Source: Aalborgiella sp043740415 | GTDB taxonomy: Bacteria; Pseudomonadota; Gammaproteobacteria; Burkholderiales; Burkholderiaceae_C | Assembly (NCBI GenBank): GCA_043740415.1 | Contig: JAYUCJ010000077.1 | Span: forward strand, 1 to 11,444 | DNA length: 11,444 bases | Direction: 5' to 3' | Shown: positions 9,147 through 11,444 of the stretch, piece by piece | Layout of the letters: the number at the start of each line of letters is the position of its first letter | How positions within the stretch are numbered: position 1 is the stretch's first letter | Translations under genes and position numbers: made by a program | The notes under the pieces: model-generated | What the model was told of the DNA's origin: nothing | The model's database searches: none | The model's input: only the letters and a program-made list of their open reading frames with translations

Positions 9147-10186
9147 GATTTGGCTCCCTCACTCTTTTTAAGCTGAGTAAGCAATAATTTAGACATTGCT
9201 AAGACTACAAATGTAATGAAAAACAAAACCAGGCCAAGGTAAAACAGTGAGGCTTGATGCAAGCCAGCGCCAGCTTCTGCGAATTCGTTTGCTAATGCAG
9301 ACGTGATGCTATTCGCAGCCTCGAAAACACTTAAAGAATTCAATTGATTCGTGTTGCCGATGATGAAAGTAACCGCCATTGTTTCGCCCAATGCACGACC
9401 AAGGCCCAACATGATGCCACCGACAACACCTGCTTTTGTGTACGGCAAGACAACTTTTGACATCACCTCCCAAGTCGTGGACCCTAACGCGTAAGCAGAT
9501 TCCTTGAGCAATGGCGGTGTGACTTCAAACACATCACGCATCACGGAAGCAATAAAAGGAATGATCATGATTGCCAAAATAATGCCAGCAGACAATATGC
9601 CGATCCCCACTGGCGGACCTGAAACCAGACCGCCTAAAAATGGAACATCTTTCAATAGTGATTGCAAAGGTTGTTGGACGTAGGTTGCAAGAATAGGGCC
9701 AAAAACTAATAAACCCCACATGCCATAAACGATGGATGGCACTGCAGCAAGCAGTTCAATTGCTGTACCTAATGGCCTTTTAAGCCAAGCTGGTGAGAGC
9801 TCAGTTAGAAATAATGCAATTCCAAAACTAACTGGCACTGCAATCAATAAAGCGATGAATGATGTGGCCAAGGTGCCATAAATCATCACCAAACCGCCAA
9901 AGTCTTCCTTAACGGGATCCCATGTACTACTGGTTAAAAAACCAAAACCAAACTTTTGAATAGCTGGTAACGCACCGACTACCAATGACAGCAATATTCC
10001 GGTGAGCATTGCAAGCGTTAGTATTGCAGCGCTTTTGGCAGCCATTCCGAATAATTTGTCCGGCAACCACCCCCAACTGTTAGGGTTCTTCGAGGGTGGT
10101 TTAGCGACAGTTTTTATCTGTTCAAAGCTATGAACCGCGTCAGACATTTCAAACGGCACATGAGTGGCTGGTAGTGTTGATGACAC
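9143..10186 (-). CDS. pstC: Phosphate ABC transporter permease PstC
   Basis: This is the second membrane subunit of the phosphate importer, partner of PstA. It has 347 residues. A cytoplasmic N-terminal extension of about 48 residues precedes about six hydrophobic segments (roughly 50-74, 100-128, 141-169, 195-217, 253-276 and 313-335). The EAA loop that contacts PstB is KESAYALGSTTWEVMSKVVLP at 228-248, and the conserved charged residues lie in GRALGETMAVTF (R264 and E268). The start codon is GTG at 10186, supported by AAGGA with 7 nt spacing. An internal ATG at 10147 lacks any ribosome site and would remove 13 residues. The gene follows pstS by 34 nt and overlaps pstA by 4 nt. A few extra residues between segments 3 and 4 (about 170-194) are within normal PstC variation. 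Confidence 0.96.
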   Translation of the reverse strand: MSSTLPATHVPFEMSDAVHSFEQIKTVAKPPSKNPNSWGWLPDKLFGMAAKSAAILTLAMLTGILLSLVVGALPAIQKFGFGFLTSSTWDPVKEDFGGLVMIYGTLATSFIALLIAVPVSFGIALFLTELSPAWLKRPLGTAIELLAAVPSIVYGMWGLLVFGPILATYVQQPLQSLLKDVPFLGGLVSGPPVGIGILSAGIILAIMIIPFIASVMRDVFEVTPPLLKESAYALGSTTWEVMSKVVLPYTKAGVVGGIMLGLGRALGETMAVTFIIGNTNQLNSLSVFEAANSITSALANEFAEAGAGLHQASLFYLGLVLFFITFVVLAMSKLLLTQLKKSEGAKS

Positions 10187-10193
10187 TTATTTT

Positions 10194-10198
10194 TCCTT
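10194..10198 (-). promoter_or_regulatory. Ribosome binding site fixing the GTG start of pstC
   Basis: AAGGA sits 7 nt upstream of the GTG at 10186, ideal spacing. The competing ATG at 10147 has no purine-rich stretch before it, so the GTG is preferred. Confidence 0.75.
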
Positions 10199-10220
10199 AC
10201 CCGCAATTGGTTGCAACTAA

Positions 10221-11264
10221 TTATTTAATCGCTATAGATTTACCGGAACTATCTTTAATGTCAGCCCAAGATTTTTCAATCGCAGATTTAACACTGGCTG
10301 GCATGGGTGAATAATCCAAATCTTCTGAGGTTTTATCACCATTTTTATAGGCCCAGTCGAAAAACTTAAGTGTAGTCGATGCTTGCGCTGGTTTGTCTTG
10401 TACTTTATGCATCAAAATAAATGTCGCGCCCGTCAAAGGCCATGCATCTTTACCAGCTTGGTTTGTCAAAATTTGATAGAAGCTTTTTGCCCAATCAGCG
10501 CCAGCAGCTGCCGCCTTAAATGTCAAATCATCTGGCGATACAAAGGTACCAGCAGCATTTTGCATAACCGCGAAAGTCATTTTATTTTGCTTCACGTAAG
10601 CATATTCAACATAGCCAATGGAATTAGGCAAGCGGCTTACAAAGGCTGCGACGCCTTCATTGCCTTTGCCACCCGCTCCAACTGGCCAATTCACTGCAGT
10701 GCCCTCGCCTACTTTAGACTTCCACTCAGGGTTCACTTTGCTCAAGTAGTTTGTAAAAATAAAGCTGGTGCCAGAACCGTCTGCACGGCGCACTGGTGAA
10801 ATAACGTCCGACGGTAACGCAAGTGTAGGATTCAACGTCTTGATTGCCGCATCGTCCCATTTTGTAATTTTTCCCAAAAAAATATCACCCAAAACCTGGC
10901 CATTCAGCTTCAACTGACCTGGTGCAATACCTTTGATATTGACGACAGGCACGACACCACCGATAACCGTTGGGAATTGCAGCAAGCCCTTGGCTTTCAG
11001 CTCATCATCTTTCAACGGCATGTCCGAGGCACCAAAATCAACTGTTTTAGCTTCAATTTGCTTGATGCCAGCACCAGAACCTACTGATTGATAATTAATT
11101 TTGACACCGGTTGCTTTGTTGTAATCCGATGCCCACTTTGAATACAAAGGCGCTGGAAATGATGCGCCAGCACCCGTGACGTCTTGTGCAAAAACCCCAA
11201 AAGAGTAAGTTAATGCACTGAAGCCGGCGATAGCTACAAGCGTAAATTTAGACGATAATTTCAT
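10221..11264 (-). CDS. pstS: Periplasmic phosphate-binding protein PstS
   Basis: PstS captures inorganic phosphate in the periplasm with high affinity and delivers it to PstC/PstA. The 347-residue precursor begins with a Sec signal peptide: basic MKLSSK, a hydrophobic core, then likely cleavage after GVFA at residue 26. The mature form would be 321 residues, the same as E. coli PstS. Ligand-binding segments are recognisable: TGAGASFPAP (30-39), VGSGAG (61-66), FGASDMP with D81, and VRRADGSGTSF with R160, D162, S164 and T166. D81 and R160 align by precursor numbering with phosphate contacts of the E. coli protein. The ATG has GAGGT 6 nt upstream. It is the first gene of the operon, directly behind the Pho box, as expected for the most strongly induced product. 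No lipobox cysteine is present, so it should be soluble rather than a lipoprotein. Confidence 0.97.
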   Translation of the reverse strand: MKLSSKFTLVAIAGFSALTYSFGVFAQDVTGAGASFPAPLYSKWASDYNKATGVKINYQSVGSGAGIKQIEAKTVDFGASDMPLKDDELKAKGLLQFPTVIGGVVPVVNIKGIAPGQLKLNGQVLGDIFLGKITKWDDAAIKTLNPTLALPSDVISPVRRADGSGTSFIFTNYLSKVNPEWKSKVGEGTAVNWPVGAGGKGNEGVAAFVSRLPNSIGYVEYAYVKQNKMTFAVMQNAAGTFVSPDDLTFKAAAAGADWAKSFYQILTNQAGKDAWPLTGATFILMHKVQDKPAQASTTLKFFDWAYKNGDKTSEDLDYSPMPASVKSAIEKSWADIKDSSGKSIAIK

Positions 11265-11270
11265 TGAGAG

Positions 11271-11275
11271 ACCTC
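11271..11275 (-). promoter_or_regulatory. Ribosome binding site of pstS
   Basis: GAGGT lies 6 nt upstream of the pstS ATG at 11264, near-ideal spacing, consistent with high expression. Confidence 0.7.
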
Positions 11276-11298
11276 ATAGGTTGTTGAACAATGAAGGT

Positions 11299-11304
11299 AC
11301 TTTA
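11299..11304 (-). promoter_or_regulatory. -10 element of the Pho-regulated pstS promoter
   Basis: TAAAGT (four of six consensus bases) lies exactly 10 nt downstream of the Pho box. That is the same arrangement as the E. coli phoA promoter, where the Pho box replaces a good -35. Transcription would start near 11292, giving a leader of about 28 nt before pstS. Confidence 0.65.
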
Positions 11305-11314
11305 AGTAGTTTTT

Positions 11315-11332
11315 GTGTCAATTGTGTGACAG
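11315..11332 (-). promoter_or_regulatory. Pho box (PhoB operator) of the pst-pho operon
   Basis: CTGTCACACAATTGACAC on the minus strand matches 14 of 18 positions of the E. coli Pho box. It consists of two 7-nt direct repeats, CTGTCAC and TTGACAC, starting 11 nt apart. PhoB dimers bind such repeats head to tail and contact sigma-70. With the -10 element 10 nt downstream this explains phosphate-starvation control of the whole operon, including phoB and phoR. Only one clear box is seen. Confidence 0.85.
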
Positions 11333-11444
11333 TCCATCAATTTAATCAAGGGTCTTAGGAAGCAAACTAAATTAAAGAGGATTTTCTCTTAGTAACTTTA
11401 GCATAGCCAAATAGAGATTCTGATGCCGATGATTAAACCTAAAC
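11333..11444. other. AT-rich right-edge region, no identifiable gene
   Basis: This stretch lies upstream of the Pho box and is noticeably AT-rich. One minus-strand frame stays open from the edge (11443) to a TAA at 11372 and could be the last 23 codons of a neighbouring gene. On the plus strand an ATG at 11422 with a poor ribosome site could begin a divergent gene. Neither fragment resembles a protein I recognise, and both are too short to support. A weak AAGAG/CTCTT inverted repeat (11375-11390) is also present. Confidence 0.3.

Noticed and set aside
10148..10186. Shorter pstC starting at the internal ATG at 10147
   Set aside because: No ribosome site precedes it, whereas the GTG at 10186 has AAGGA 7 nt upstream.
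10187..10220. Possible stem-loop in the pstS-pstC gap that would lower expression after pstS
   Set aside because: Only the self-complementary GTTGCAAC and a 4-bp stem are present; no stable structure is evident.
11375..11390. AAGAG/CTCTT inverted repeat as an intrinsic terminator
   Set aside because: It is a 5-bp, AT-leaning stem without a clean T tract on either strand; too weak to call.

Overview
The window looks like chromosomal DNA from a betaproteobacterium, most likely order Burkholderiales. Two things point there: the OdhA/SucA N-terminus (a FGGNAPYVEE-type start followed by a PGSVPDSWRDYFD segment) and the gene order pstS-pstC-pstA-pstB-phoU-phoB-phoR. The genus cannot be named from the sequence alone. 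All ten recognisable genes lie on the minus strand, so transcription runs from high to low coordinates. There are no mobile elements, CRISPR arrays, tRNAs or rRNAs, and no gene-free stretch longer than about 180 bases.

Region 1 (about 11332 down to 4646) is a complete phosphate-starvation operon. A Pho box with a correctly spaced -10 lies just upstream of pstS (periplasmic phosphate-binding protein). It is followed by pstC and pstA (membrane channel), pstB (ATPase), phoU (transport/signalling brake), phoB (response regulator) and phoR (sensor kinase). Gaps are small (34 nt or less) and pstC/pstA overlap by 4 nt, so one polycistronic transcript is likely. In this layout PhoB would activate its own gene together with the transporter.

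Region 2 (4645 to 4471) is a 175-nt intergenic stretch. It carries a plausible sigma-70 promoter and a structured leader of about 110 nt before sucA. In Burkholderiales a conserved RNA of unknown function, the sucA RNA motif, is known from exactly this position, and this leader is a candidate member. It is the most interesting non-coding element here. No clear intrinsic terminator separates phoR from sucA.

Region 3 (4470 down to 1) is the 2-oxoglutarate dehydrogenase operon of the TCA cycle: sucA/odhA (E1), sucB/odhB (E2, lipoyl-bearing core) and the first 92 codons of lpdA (E3), which is cut by the left edge. Together these enzymes convert 2-oxoglutarate, CoA and NAD+ to succinyl-CoA, CO2 and NADH.

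Region 4 (11333 to 11444) is the AT-rich right edge. It may hold the end or start of a neighbouring gene, but nothing there can be identified.
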